A DNA stretch of 64,000 bases from Heterohyrax brucei (taxonomy: Eukaryota > Chordata > Mammalia > Hyracoidea > Procaviidae). The stretch is from positions 997,501 through 1,061,500 of the forward strand of contig CM053143.1 of the NCBI GenBank assembly GCA_028571685.1, in the 5' to 3' direction. Position 1 is the stretch's first letter. The number at the start of each line of letters is the position of its first letter. Positions 1 to 10,204 of the stretch are shown piece by piece. Under the pieces are notes generated by a model. It was not told where the DNA came from. It searched no databases and saw nothing but the letters and a program-made list of their open reading frames with translations. The position numbers and the translations under genes were made by a program.

Positions 1-398
1 TTCATGTTCTGTAAGCTACTTATATTACCTCAGGGAACCTCTAAATAGTATAAAGACAAATAGTTGACAGTTAGGTGGTTGAATCAAATGAAAAGTTAGG
101 TGCTACAGATTATTTGAGGATTTGTGTTTTCTTCTCGTGAAATAAATATACCTCCGTAATTTTGATTTTGCTTGGCAGTCAAAAGTTATAGAAGAAAGCT
201 GACATTAAGAGCAAGATGTTAAATAGCACAGTTTTAAGTATAGAGTTACTTTTGAGCTTCTGTTTGAACTTATCTAGGCAACATACATATTCTCCACATG
301 ATATTTTCTCATAGAAAGTTCCAAAACGTACCAGTAGAACTGCTGTGAATATTGATATGTTTAGAATTTAGACAGTATAATACATGATGGCCATTACA
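1..398. other. intron, nothing recognised
   Basis: AT-rich intronic sequence upstream of the first visible exon. I see no exon, RNA gene or repeat that I can name. Confidence 0.5.
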
Positions 399-697
399 TG
401 GATCGTGATGGTTCAGTGGTAAAATTCTCAGTTACCTTTCTGTGTGGGAGACCAGTGCTTGCTTCCCAGCCAGTTCACCTCTAGTACAGCTACCATGAGT
501 CTGTCCTTAGAGGCGTGTGTGTTACTGATATTAAAGAGGTTAAAACTGAGCTATTGGATTAAGACAACCTAGGAAGAAAAGCCTGGTGATCTACTTCTGA
601 AAAATCTGCCAGTGAAAAAATCCTGTGGCTTCCACGAGTGCAGTCCCGTTGGGTGTGGGGTCCTTGGGAGTCCCAGGACCAACAACAGCAGTGACGT
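399..697 (+). repeat. afrotherian SINE, long form with tRNA-Gly-like head
   Basis: The head (about 403-470) resembles tRNA-Gly: GGTTCAGTGGTAAAATTCTC is close to the A-box half of that tRNA. It is followed by the body typical of the long afrotherian SINE (CCTGGTGATCTACTTCTGAA near 581) and ends in an AACAACAACAGCAG tail shared with RTE elements. An inverse copy of the same family lies at 57039-57332. The copy is diverged and is not expected to be active. Confidence 0.75.
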
Positions 698-1861
698 AGG
701 TCAACAAGATTTAGATTGTGTTTCCCACCCAGTTTCAGTTTAAATCACTGTCAAATACAGAGATCAAAATTGTGCTTTATCAAGAGGTGTATGAGAAATT
801 AAAATTTATGTTGGCCATATTTTCCTTAGAGAATATAAAAATATCTGAAAATACACAATTTCCATTGATGGGAACTTAAATGTGCCACATCACACTAAGA
901 ATATTGTTAACATCTTACTTAAAAAATATAAATTTTAAATTAAATATCAGTATTTTTTAACTGGTTAATTTATCTTCTTAAGTTTCAAACAGTATTATTA
1001 ATCTCTTTTAAGTGATGGTGATTTAAAATACACAAAATTACAGTGGTAAACTGAAGCAAATCATATGAGTCTATTTCTTATAAGATAAACACAGACTTGT
1101 GTATCCTGGAAGAGAAAGGATATTCTTTAAATTAGTGTTTGCAGTCCTGGTGTTCATCTTGGTTTGTTTTTGACTAAGAGTCTGTTGGTGGATCCCATCT
1201 TCTCCTGGGTCCAGCTTAGTGGCTGAGCTAGGGAACACAGCTCAGCTCTCTGCATTGAGGGAGTAAAAGCTGATCATTGGTTTCTAGCCTAGTACCCCTG
1301 AGGGATTTCTCCAAGGTCCCTGAAAGAGCATATGCTTACTGCAGCAGAGGTTCTCACTGGCTGAGCCAGGGGGTGGGAGATGTTGGAGGAGAGTAGTTTA
1401 AAAACGCTTGGAGGTTGATTCTGGCCCCTGGACCCCACCCCACCCTCTGCTCTGGGGATGATCACTGCAGTCCAAGGCATCCAGGATACTTCCAGCTTTA
1501 ACTTTTTATGAGAAATTTTATCTATTGAGACTTTTTTTTGTGGGGGGAGAGCGGGGGGTCATCTCCTCAAGTGCCATACCCCTCTGTCTTGCTTTTTGGT
1601 CTGTCAGAAATGATCTAAATTGCCATTTATAAAATTGTACAGAGTACTTTTTTGGTTTGGTAGAAAATGGCCACCCATAGTTCATGAAAAAGGATGCTAA
1701 ACACATAGTGATAAATAAAACCGTCAGCAACAGATTCCAGACAGAAAATTGTAAGTGGGTAAGAGCAAAAAATGCTCAGTTGTCAACTGAGTATCCACCT
1801 GCACTGTCCATTTCACAAGAACTTTAAATTCTTTTTAAGGAAAAGAACAGTTGTCTAGAGC
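698..1861. other. intron, nothing recognised
   Basis: Mostly AT-rich unique-looking sequence with a GC-richer patch near 1240-1500. No splice-bounded open frame with family similarity was seen. Confidence 0.4.
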
Positions 1862-1935
1862 AAAGGTCAGTGAATTTTTACTGAAGGGTCAGATTATAAA
1901 TACTTCAGGTACTGGCAGGTCAAGAGTTAAAATCA
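1862..1935. mobile_element. fragment of an ancient hAT-type DNA transposon
   Basis: The stretch resembles the widespread mammalian non-autonomous hAT element that begins 'gttggcaaactttttctgta' and continues with 'gggccagatagtaaatattt'; the copy here is diverged and truncated. Assignment is from remembered consensus only. Confidence 0.45.
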
Positions 1936-2115
1936 AAGCTGTATTAAAATGTAACCCAGGGTGTCCCCTTAAGTTGGACTCTACTGAATGGCACAGAACA
2001 ACAGTAACAAGCATTAAACATGTAATAACCACTCTTAGCTGACCACAAGACAGAAACTGGCAGCTTTCTGGATTAGACTGATAGCCTATGGTTTATGGAC
2101 CAGTTATGTAGACAT
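1936..2115. other. intron, nothing recognised
   Basis: Possible continuation of the decayed transposon fragment, then unassigned sequence. Confidence 0.3.
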
Positions 2116-2140
2116 GCCAAGCCAAGTGCCGTCGAGTCGG
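2116..2140 (-). repeat. isolated SINE/RTE 3'-end fragment of ~25 bp
   Basis: GCCAAGCCAAGTGCCGTCGA and the next bases GTCGG are the antisense of the afrotherian SINE/RTE 3' end, standing alone without any SINE body. The same core appears at 10938, 29330 and 55641. No clear target-site duplication is visible here. Confidence 0.6.
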
Positions 2141-2764
2141 AAAGCAGAAGAGACCTCTGAATCTACGTCAAATGTTGTTTTGTCAGTGTCCTTTCGGTTT
2201 TCAGATGGCCCTTTCAGGAAGTCATGATTCCTAAAACAGTCATCAAGTTACAGGATTGGAAAAGTACCTAAATACTTGATTTAATGATTTTTGTTTGTTG
2301 TACCTTATTACTGGCTGGAATAATTCCTGCCTTAGATTACTGGTTTTGATTTTTAGCTATTCTGATGTCACTGGAATGTGTGGATTCGAAAGCGTGATCT
2401 TAAAAAAGATTCACTCTAAGGTGACTAAAATACAGTTTTAAATAAGTAAACAAGCCAAAACTACCTTCCTGGCAGCTACCTGGAACTGTAATTGTTTAGT
2501 CCACAGTTGAGCAGGCCAAGCAACAGTTTCTCCACAGTGCAATGTGTTGATTAGCCTTTCTCTGTTTTACTGGAGGTCTGAGATAAACAACTGAATAAAA
2601 TGTTCGTCTGAGCGGCGTAAATATGAGAATAATGTAATGACATTGTTAGTTGATAAGTGTGGGAATGTATCCCTCTGGGAAGCTGTCAGTCATCTACTTT
2701 TGCTCTAAAGAGTTTGCCCTTATTCAGTATTGTTTTATGAGATTTACGTATAGCTGGACAGTAT

Positions 2765-2900
2765 ACTTTTTCATTCATTGATTCATTCTTTCATTTTCTT
2801 GTTCCGCTTAGTTTTAATGAGCATAGTCCAGTATACTAGACACTGAGGATTGAAAAATAAATGGTACAGACAGCCCGTACATTCATGGGAAGTTTAGAGA
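2765..2900 (-). repeat. ancient MIR/L2-like fragment
   Basis: 'attcattgattcattctttc' followed by 'agtatactagacactgagga' matches the antisense pattern of MIR/L2 3' ends (the usual 'gccaggcactgtgctaggc' region). Strongly diverged. Confidence 0.4.
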
Positions 2901-3055
2901 TGTTAGGATATTTTCAGTTTTATTATTGTATTTTAGAAAAATTTCAAACATGGAAATATTTTGACTGTTGGATACTATATGATAGTTTTCCACTATTGAA
3001 ACTACTGTGTATAGTTGAACGGGCTCATCATAAATTAAAAGCCAAAAGAACTGTA

Positions 3056-3212
3056 AACAAAACCCATTGCTGTTGAGTTACTCACAGTAACTCTGTACGA
3101 CAGAGTAGAACTGTTCTGTAGCAGGGTTGGTTCCCAAGGAGTGGCTGGTGGATTTGAACTGCCAGCCTTTTAGTTAGCAGCCGAGTTCTCCACCACTGAG
3201 GGCCCAGGGCTC
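3056..3212 (-). repeat. afrotherian tRNA-derived SINE, short form
   Basis: Antisense copy: it starts with the tail complement 'aaacccattgctgttgag' and ends with the head complement 'ccactgagggcccagggctcc'. The tRNA B-box complement 'ggatttgaactgccagcc' lies in the middle. About 157 bp, diverged. Confidence 0.85.
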
Positions 3213-3521
3213 CGTGGTAAGCAGAGGATTTGCTAAAAGTGGTCCCACACCTGTTCATCTTGAACAGTATTAATTTCATTATGCTGTTTCTCTGTGCACT
3301 TTACTGTAGAATCAGTATTGTGTTCTCCTAATGCTCCCTAATACTTACTTGTAGTTTGAAAATTCAACGTATGCTGTTAATATTCATTTATCAAAACCAG
3401 AGTAATGTTCCATGTTTTGCCAAATTATAATCCAGTATTTATATTGACACTGGTTGAATCAAGTGTCTTTACCTTTGGGTACCCTTCCTCGGGTAAGACT
3501 AAGCCTGCATAGGTCATAAAA

Positions 3522-3690
3522 TGGGGCCTTGGTGGCATCGTGGTTCAGAGCTTGATTGGTAGGGAACCAAAAGGCTGGCAGTCAGCGTCCCACAGCCCCT
3601 CCTTGGCAGGCCTCTGGGTGGATCCAGGCTGTCCTGCAGGGTTGCTCTGAGCCTTTTCACGGACTTGGCCACAGGGGGCACGTTGTAAAA
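3522..3690 (+). repeat. afrotherian SINE, diverged
   Basis: Begins 'ggggccttggtggcatcgtg' and contains 'gaaccaaaaggctggcagtc', the tRNA-derived head of the short-form SINE, followed by 'cctgcagggttgctctgag'. The 3' part is more decayed than in most copies. Confidence 0.7.
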
Positions 3691-3691
3691 C

Positions 3692-5099
3692 AGCAACGGG
3701 ATTTATTTAGTAACCTGTAAATTTCCGGAGGGCCCCTGTGATTGTAACTGAGTGCTAAAACATGCTCTTGAAATAGGAAATGACTTTCTAGATCAACATC
3801 AAAAAATCATTTTTCAAGGAGGTTATGAGTTACTTACAGGAAACTGAAGAGTCAAAACTCTGAACCTGCTCTTTGGGCGCCAGGATTAATGCTTAAGATA
3901 AAATTTTGACACAGGAACTACTGTAGTATATATTAAGAAATGAAAGTGTATCAGTTTTAGCCCCCAGAAACTTCTTCAATACAAATAAGTAAATTACTAT
4001 ACAGACCAAAAAAAAAAAGGCAAACTGTTAGGATCAAAATCTTTTTCAGTGGAAAGATCTGAAAGGTAGAGGAAGGAACAGTACAATGGTATTATTTGAA
4101 GGAGATTTGAAGTTATTTTTGCAGGTAGAACTAGATGCCTAAGAACTGAAGCTTTCACCCTCATAGCAGTGAAGTCTGCAAAGCTCCATCCTACACCCTC
4201 GACCACAGGGGGGTGAGTGGCATGGTGTGTAGGTCATGAACCATGGTCACAGTTTGGTCTTAGTATTTGAGGAATCTGAAATGTTCCCAGAAATCAAATG
4301 AGTTCTTTGTTTTCTTTACATTCTTGGCTATTTTTTTCTTAAATCACAGAAATACATTATTTGATTTGGTAGATCAGGGAAGAAGCTTTGCACATGGAAA
4401 GAAGCATGAGAGGAGAAATCAGAAAACCTGATTTCTCTTCCTTAACATGCTGAAATGTGTCTGTGGCAAACATTAACAAGACGTCGTTGACCCTTGCAAG
4501 GAGCAAATGTTTGTTGTACTCTTGTCTCTCTTCCAAATAAAGGACTCTAGCAAATGTTTCTTCTCAGTGTGTTGGAAAGCAGTAGTTGGGGGTTGATAAT
4601 GTACGAACATCAACAGGAAAACACGCTACAGGAAATGGACAGTATAAGGAATTCTGTATAAGGAGATCCAGGCAGGGAGTGACACTTCAGAGTGCAAGCA
4701 CTGGCAACTTTTCCGTTTGCTGCTTTGCCTACGTGTTCATTAAAAGAGAAACAAACTGTAGGGGAAAATGGTATTTTTATTGTGTTTAGTAAAGCAGAAC
4801 ACCTTTCCTATATCAAAAAATTGAAGCTCAAGAGCTGCTTTTCAAGACAAAACGTAGACATTCTAAACTGTTGGTTGTATCTCTTTCTTGCTGTGGCTTT
4901 GTGTCTGTTGCATATTCTGATCTCATTCATTGTTGAATTGTGAAATAGGCATTGCCTACTAAAACCTTCTGTAGTTAATCTTTAAGTCTCTCAAATATGG
5001 CTCTCTCTTACTCCATGTATTCCGCTGATTTCTACTGGCACTCTAGGCTCATGTTTGTCAACAATTTTAGTTCCTCAACAGTTAGCAAACTAATAAAAC
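3692..5099. other. intron, nothing recognised
   Basis: About 1.4 kb of intron between SINEs. Short open frames here show no family similarity that I recognise and lack convincing splice context. Confidence 0.4.
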
Positions 5100-5258
5100 A
5101 CTGGTGTAGTCCAGTCTATTCTGACTCATGACAACCACATGTAGGTTGTAGTTGAATTGTGTTCATAGCATGTTCAGTGGATAATTTTTTGCAGGTAGAG
5201 ATCTTCAGGTCTTCCTTTTGAGCTGCCGTCAGGTGCACTTGAACTGTCTAGTATGGAC
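5100..5258 (-). repeat. afrotherian SINE, variant body
   Basis: Antisense copy starting 'ctggtgtagtccagtctatt' with 'ttctgactcatgacaaccac', then the variant body (toward 'ggtgcacttgaactgtc'). Same subtype as the copy at 34725-34902. Confidence 0.6.
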
Positions 5259-5384
5259 TCAAACCAGAGCTGAGTGTGTTACGTGTTTGCACCAGCTGGG
5301 CACTCCCCTTTAACCGTACTGGGCTTTTAAATGTGTCAGGTAACGTGCACTTGGAAGTGTCTCCTTTTCTTCACTCTCCCTTCT

Positions 5385-5660
5385 CCTTCTGTAAGCATCA
5401 ACACATCTCAGCTTTCAGATTGAAAGCCAAATTCTCCTGCTTAAGGGAAAGCTTCTCTCACTCCCCAAAGTGTACTTTTCTTTCACAGTATGTGCGAGGG
5501 TTTTAAATTATGTGTCTGTATTATTATTTGATCATTTCCCGTCTTTCCTCACTACACTTTAATGCCTATAAACCTGTGTTTTGCTTGGTAGGTCTCAGTT
5601 TTCTAGAGAGTACCTCCGGCAGTGCTGATACTTGATAAATCTTTATAAGTTAGATGTCTT
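5385..5660 (+). repeat. ancient L2 3'-end fragment
   Basis: Contains diverged forms of the L2 3' landmarks in sense order: 'cctgcttaagggaaagcttc', then 'gtctcagttttctagagag' and 'gtgctgatacttgataaat'. Confidence 0.4.
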
Positions 5661-5763
5661 CCATATTTTTAATTTTTGGAGAATAGAGCACACATTTATC
5701 TGCAGATTTTTTTTCTGTTATCAGAATTTATTGTCAGAATAATGACATCTTCAGCTACTTTTT

Positions 5764-5926
5764 GGAAACCCCGGTTGCATCATGGGTTAAGTGCTATATC
5801 TGCTAACCAAAAGACCAGCAGTTCAAATCCACCAGGTGCTCCTTGGAAACTGTATGAGGCAGTTCTACTGTGACCTCCAGGGTTGCCAGGAGTCAGACCT
5901 GACTCGACGATAGTGGATTGGCTTTT
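5764..5926 (+). repeat. afrotherian tRNA-derived SINE, short form
   Basis: Sense copy from 'ggaaaccccggttgcatcat' through 'gcagttcaaatccaccaggt' (B box) to 'gactcgacgatagtggattg'. Complete or nearly so. Confidence 0.9.
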
Positions 5927-6170
5927 GTTGTTCAACTACTTTTTAATAACATACAAATTCTGTTGAAATGGACATTTCTTATATTAGCAATGGCAGAAGA
6001 GCCAACAGTATAGCATTTCCTTTGGGAGGGATCAGAGTTCTCACTTCATATGTGGACTTCATGTAGAGATTAAGAGCACTGCAGTTGAATTGGCCACTTT
6101 CTTGTATCAAAAGACAATGGTTTGGATTCAGCATCAGATAGAATCATTCAAGTATGTAAAAGGCAGGTAC

Positions 6171-6440
6171 AGTAAAACCTGGGAAAGCTGGAACCTATGG
6201 AAGGTAGAAACCTGTTTGTTAGAGAAGGAGAACAAACGTACGTTCCACTAACAAAGCACTGGAGAGATGGTAAGTTCAAAGGCTGGAAACTTGCAAGACC
6301 TAGAAAAACAAGTTAGTCCCATTAACTTTGGGCTGTTTAAATTAGTGTCATCGACTTGACATAAATGTTTGCAACACTGAAAGTAAATTGAAAAACCAGG
6401 TAGCGGTATTCATCATTCAATTCTGAATGTCGTAAAACCC
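6171..6440. mobile_element. possible Tigger/pogo-like DNA transposon remnant
   Basis: Starts with CAGTAAAACCT preceded by TA, as in Tigger-type terminal repeats, and near 6430 has 'cgtaaaacccag' rather than a clean inverse repeat. Family and right boundary are uncertain. Confidence 0.35.
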
Positions 6441-6447
6441 AGAAAGA

Positions 6448-6595
6448 CGAAGCTGTTGCCATTGAGTTGATTCTGACTCCTGGTGACCCTATATGACAGA
6501 GTGGAGCTGCTTCCCAGGAGCAGCTGGGGCATTTGAACTGCTGGCCTTTTGATTAGCAGCCAAGCTCTTTAACCACTGTGTCACCAGGATGTCCT
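6448..6595 (-). repeat. afrotherian tRNA-derived SINE, short form
   Basis: Antisense copy from 'tgttgccattgagttgattc' to 'accactgtgtcaccagga', with the B-box complement 'gcatttgaactgctggcc'. Confidence 0.88.
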
Positions 6596-6767
6596 GGCTT
6601 GCGAATAAAGCAGCCTTTAAAAATATCACAGAATCATTGAATCATGCTATCACATGTGTGTTTGAAAATTCCACAAAAAAGTTAAAAAAATAAAAGGTTG
6701 TAGTACCATACATGTTACTGACAAAAGTGCTCAAGTATGTATGCTTCCACAACGCTAGGTCTGAGGC

Positions 6768-6900
6768 TTCACATGCAGTGTCGCATTTAATCCTCACAAC
6801 AACCACAAAAAAGATCATTTGTCATCCTCATTTTATACATAAGAAAATAGACTCAAACACCTGCCTCAAACCTGCTGTTAATCATCAGTTGGATGTAGGT
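6768..6900 (-). repeat. ancient MIR element fragment
   Basis: 'gcatttaatcctcacaacaa' and 'catcctcattttatacataa' are the well-known antisense landmarks of MIR. Confidence 0.6.
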
Positions 6901-6991
6901 GTACTGGTGATCACCATATCACGTTTCCCCCAAAGAGACGTACCTGTTACTTAGCATTGACACGGATGATATATATGGGGTAGTACAACCT

Positions 6992-7006
6992 TGTGTGTGT
7001 GTGCGT

Positions 7007-7045
<39 letters not shown>
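6992..7045. repeat. (TG)n microsatellite
   Basis: An alternating TG run of about 54 bp, interrupted by three C substitutions that make TGCG steps. It is still a purine-pyrimidine alternation and probably length-polymorphic. Confidence 0.95.
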
Positions 7046-8764
7046 GAATGTTCAAACACTTATACAGGTGGTGGCCTGAGTGAATGACTCTGAGTACAGT
7101 ATTTTTAAAAGCCGTTTTATTTGCTAGCCAGCACATCTGCTAAAGAAAATCAGAGCCCCAGAAATTTTGAGCAACTTACAGGAGCTTAGAAGAGCTTTTG
7201 TCCTCATGTGCTCACCAGGCAGTGTGAAGAATGAAGTGCATACTAATGTTTCTGAACAAATTTGTCTGATGAATCTATTGGAAACTTCGTTTTCAAATGT
7301 TCATGTATGTGGCTTCAGAACTGGACCGGTTAACTAGTAAAGGTCTCCCAGGATGCACTCAGTGAGAAAACATGCAATTACTTTTCAGTAGCCACATTGC
7401 TTTGCCTACGTCTGCAGTGGTGGTGTCCGTCATGAAAGCACTTCTGGTTACTGTTTATCGTACTAGGATGAATGAGCACATTCACGTGGAAGGACTGACC
7501 TTTACCAAGCAAACTGGGGTCCAAGTAGGAAGCTGTCGTGATGCAAAGGGCTCCTGTGTTGCCTCTTGGTTGCTCCCTCAGATTAGAGTCTCTCAATTTG
7601 GATTTACTGAGAATTATTACATTGGGCTATTGAAAATTCAGTGGCCACTCAGACAAAGGCGCTATAAAATTTTAAGTTTTTAGATGTGACAATTATTACC
7701 TGACTGGGAGATTTTAGCTTTAATAATGGTTTGGCACAACCCAGCATTTATGCTGTCCTTCTAGCTCACTAAAATGGACATTCCCAGGGTTTCGAATCAA
7801 GAAACATGTCTGCAGAATGTCTACTAATATGGTATGTGCTCTGATCTGCTTTTTGAAGGAATCCGTACCCAGTTGAGCTATCACTTTGCGGGTTGATTGA
7901 TGTACTGCGCTTTTCTGCCTGAGAACACAGCTTAGTGTTGAGACTGTACTTTTAGAGTGCTTTTCTTCAGGCCCTCCACACATTTTCGTGCTTCCGTGGG
8001 AAGTCTGTCTATTAGCAGTTCTCATGCACTCAACTTACTGGAAATGTGCACAGAAGCAGGAACCCCGGGAGACTACAAGCTCAGTTCCTGTATATTCAGT
8101 TATTGAAATGAAGCAGGAGTGTCTTCTTAAGTATGGAATCATGAGGAGTGCTGCATGAACGCTTATGAAAAATTGTGTCCCTGGTTTTTAAAACAGAAAT
8201 ACTATAAAATAGTCTTGATTTTGGTAACAAACTGGGAAATTTGCCTGGAATTTTGCCAGTAATGTTTAATTGATTGCTTTCTTAATCGAGAGTTTGGAAA
8301 AACAGTGGAGGAAGATATTCAAGTAATGTATTCAGTTGTTTTAAAATATTCATATGCATTGAACACACTCTGTTTGGGGTACTTGGGTTAGACACTAGGG
8401 ATTAAAACACAACAAAACCAAAACAACAAAAACATATAACACTGACATACCATAAAAATTCTTACTGCCCTTTTGGAGAAAATAACAGATCAGCTTAAAT
8501 TCCAACAAATAATCTCCAGAAGTCAATAGGAAATTAATTACCACTGGAAAAAAAAATTCACATGTACTCAATTTTCAAATAGTTATTATGGCTGCATATA
8601 TGTATGTCTTTCATTTTGTCACCAGTTAAGAATTCAGTCCTTAGGCTGAAGCTCTTAGGGAAGATAGAGCTTATTTGTTTGGGGCTATTTTCATTAATCA
8701 AGTTCCATCAGCTAATCATGGAGTCTGTGGTTTGTACAAAGGGCCACTGAAAGGTTTTAAGTTG
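7046..8764. other. intron, nothing recognised
   Basis: About 1.7 kb between repeats. The 103-codon open frame at 7372-7683 (+) and the 101-codon frame at 7720-8025 (-) show no family signature, and I treat them as chance. 8360-8400 has a faint MIR-like 'gacactagggattaaaac'. Confidence 0.4.
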
Positions 8765-8915
8765 GAGTGTACTTGAGACACCTTGGAAGAAAACCCTGGT
8801 CACCTGCTTTTGAAAAGTTAACCATTGAAAATTCTATAGAGTGCACTCTTGCTCTGATACGCATGAGGCCACCAGGAGTCAAAATCAATTCTAGGGCAAC
8901 TGATAGTAATATAAA
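8765..8915 (+). repeat. afrotherian long-form SINE, 3' part
   Basis: 'gaaaaccctggtcacctgct' then 'ccattgaaaattctatagag' is the body of the long-form SINE also seen at 581-697 and 63028-63168. It lacks the tRNA-like head, so it is 5'-truncated or decayed. Confidence 0.6.
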
Positions 8916-9045
8916 TATTGGCTTATTTCTTGACTTGTCTAATCTTTGCTAGGAAACCTCAGTGATTTAAAGTAGCAGATGAAAAAAATAGCTTCTCCTC
9001 CAAAAACTAAGACAAGGAAGATTATAATGTCAGAAGGAAAGCTGT

Positions 9046-9656
9046 TAAAATTTTCACAAAGAAAGTAGTGAAGCTACATCTTGATGAATGCTGGGAAACT
9101 ACTATGCCTGTACTTTTGTGCTGTCTGTAGGCAAAGATATGGACCAGCACAGAGTCTGAACTGCAGAAGACTTCTTTAAATTGTTAAAAAAGTGAAGGTG
9201 TCACTTTAAGGACTAAGGTGTGCCTAACCCAACACATTTTGTTTTCAGCTTGTCATATGCATATGCAAACTGGTCAGTGAATGAGGAAGTTGAGGAGGAA
9301 TTGCTGCCTTTAGATTATGGTGTTGGTGAGGAATGTTGAATATACCATGGATGCCAGAAGAACAACCAAGTCTATCTCGGAAGAAGTGTAGCCAGAATGC
9401 TTCTCAGAAGCAAGGGTAGTGAGACTGTCTCATGTGCCTTGGACATGTTACCAGGAGAGACCAGATCCTGTAGAAGGACTTCATGCTTGGCAAACTAGAG
9501 GGCCTGTGAAAATGAGGAAGACCTCAATGAGATGAAATGACAATGGCTGCAACAGTGAGCTCAGGCGTTAGGATTATGAGGATGGCACAGGACCAGGCAG
9601 TGTTTTGTTGTACTGTACGTTAGAACTGACTCAGTGGCGCCCAACAAGGATAACAT
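9046..9656 (+). mobile_element. RTE-type LINE, 3' fragment (C-terminal coding region and tail)
   Basis: Conceptual translation on + gives pieces matching the conserved C-terminal end of RTE/BovB-like ORFs. The zone equivalent to 'WTAKR', the 'CSLEARMARLR'-like segment and the 'SLEKDIMLG'-like segment all occur in order, with stops and frameshifts. It ends with 'gcaggaccaggcagtgtttt' and 'cagtggcgcccaacaagga', the RTE tail shared with the SINEs. RTE elements encode an endonuclease and reverse transcriptase and are the presumed mobilisers of these SINEs. The copy is dead. Confidence 0.7.
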
Positions 9657-10039
9657 GAGTTTGAACAAATGGAACTTTGCCTGGAGTTTAAAGGAAATGT
9701 ATTACTGTGAATTCAGAGGCAATGAAAAGACTTCAGTGACTCAGAATTTCTAGTACTTCTGTTCCTGTATTGCTTGAAAGTCACTGTCCTAGATATTACA
9801 CCTTTTGCACAATAAATTCTCCCACTCAGTGTAACAGATTAAACCCATTGACACTGAGAGATTTAGTGATACCTCCAATGAGCTTTTCTCCTAAAAGGGA
9901 AAAAAATGAAGGATAGACTACAGAAATAGCAGAACTGGGTCCAGAAAGGTCGTATAGAGAAGTTACCTTCTCAGCAAAGAATACCGTGCTCAATATATGT
10001 AATACAGCATCCTGCCCCTTCCTCCTCTCTCTCTACTCT
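9657..10039. other. intron, nothing recognised
   Basis: Unassigned sequence between an RTE 3' end and an L2-like fragment. Confidence 0.4.
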
Positions 10040-10195
10040 TTTTTTTTTTAATCCCTTTGTCCTATTATTCTTTTTCTGGAAGCATTTATAACCTCTCAGT
10101 ATTTACAAAATTTGGTTATAGTGCTGATTTTTGCCGGCTAACATGTAAGTTCTGTGAGGGCAGGGGCATTTATCTGTTTTGCTTATTGATAAGAG
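10040..10195 (+). repeat. ancient L2 3'-end fragment
   Basis: 'aacatgtaagttctgtgagg' followed by 'gcaggggcatttatctg' is the typical L2 3'-end sense pattern. Confidence 0.5.
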
Positions 10196-10204
10196 TGCTT
10201 AGAA

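Noticed and set aside
403..475. tRNA-Gly-like sequence as a true tRNA gene
   Set aside because: Only the 5' half fits a tRNA. The anticodon and 3' half do not fold as a cloverleaf and the SINE body follows, so it is a SINE head.
7372..8025. Two open frames of just over 100 codons on opposite strands (7372-7683 +, 7720-8025 -)
   Set aside because: No recognisable domain, no good splice or promoter context, and composition like the surrounding intron. Expected by chance in 64 kb.
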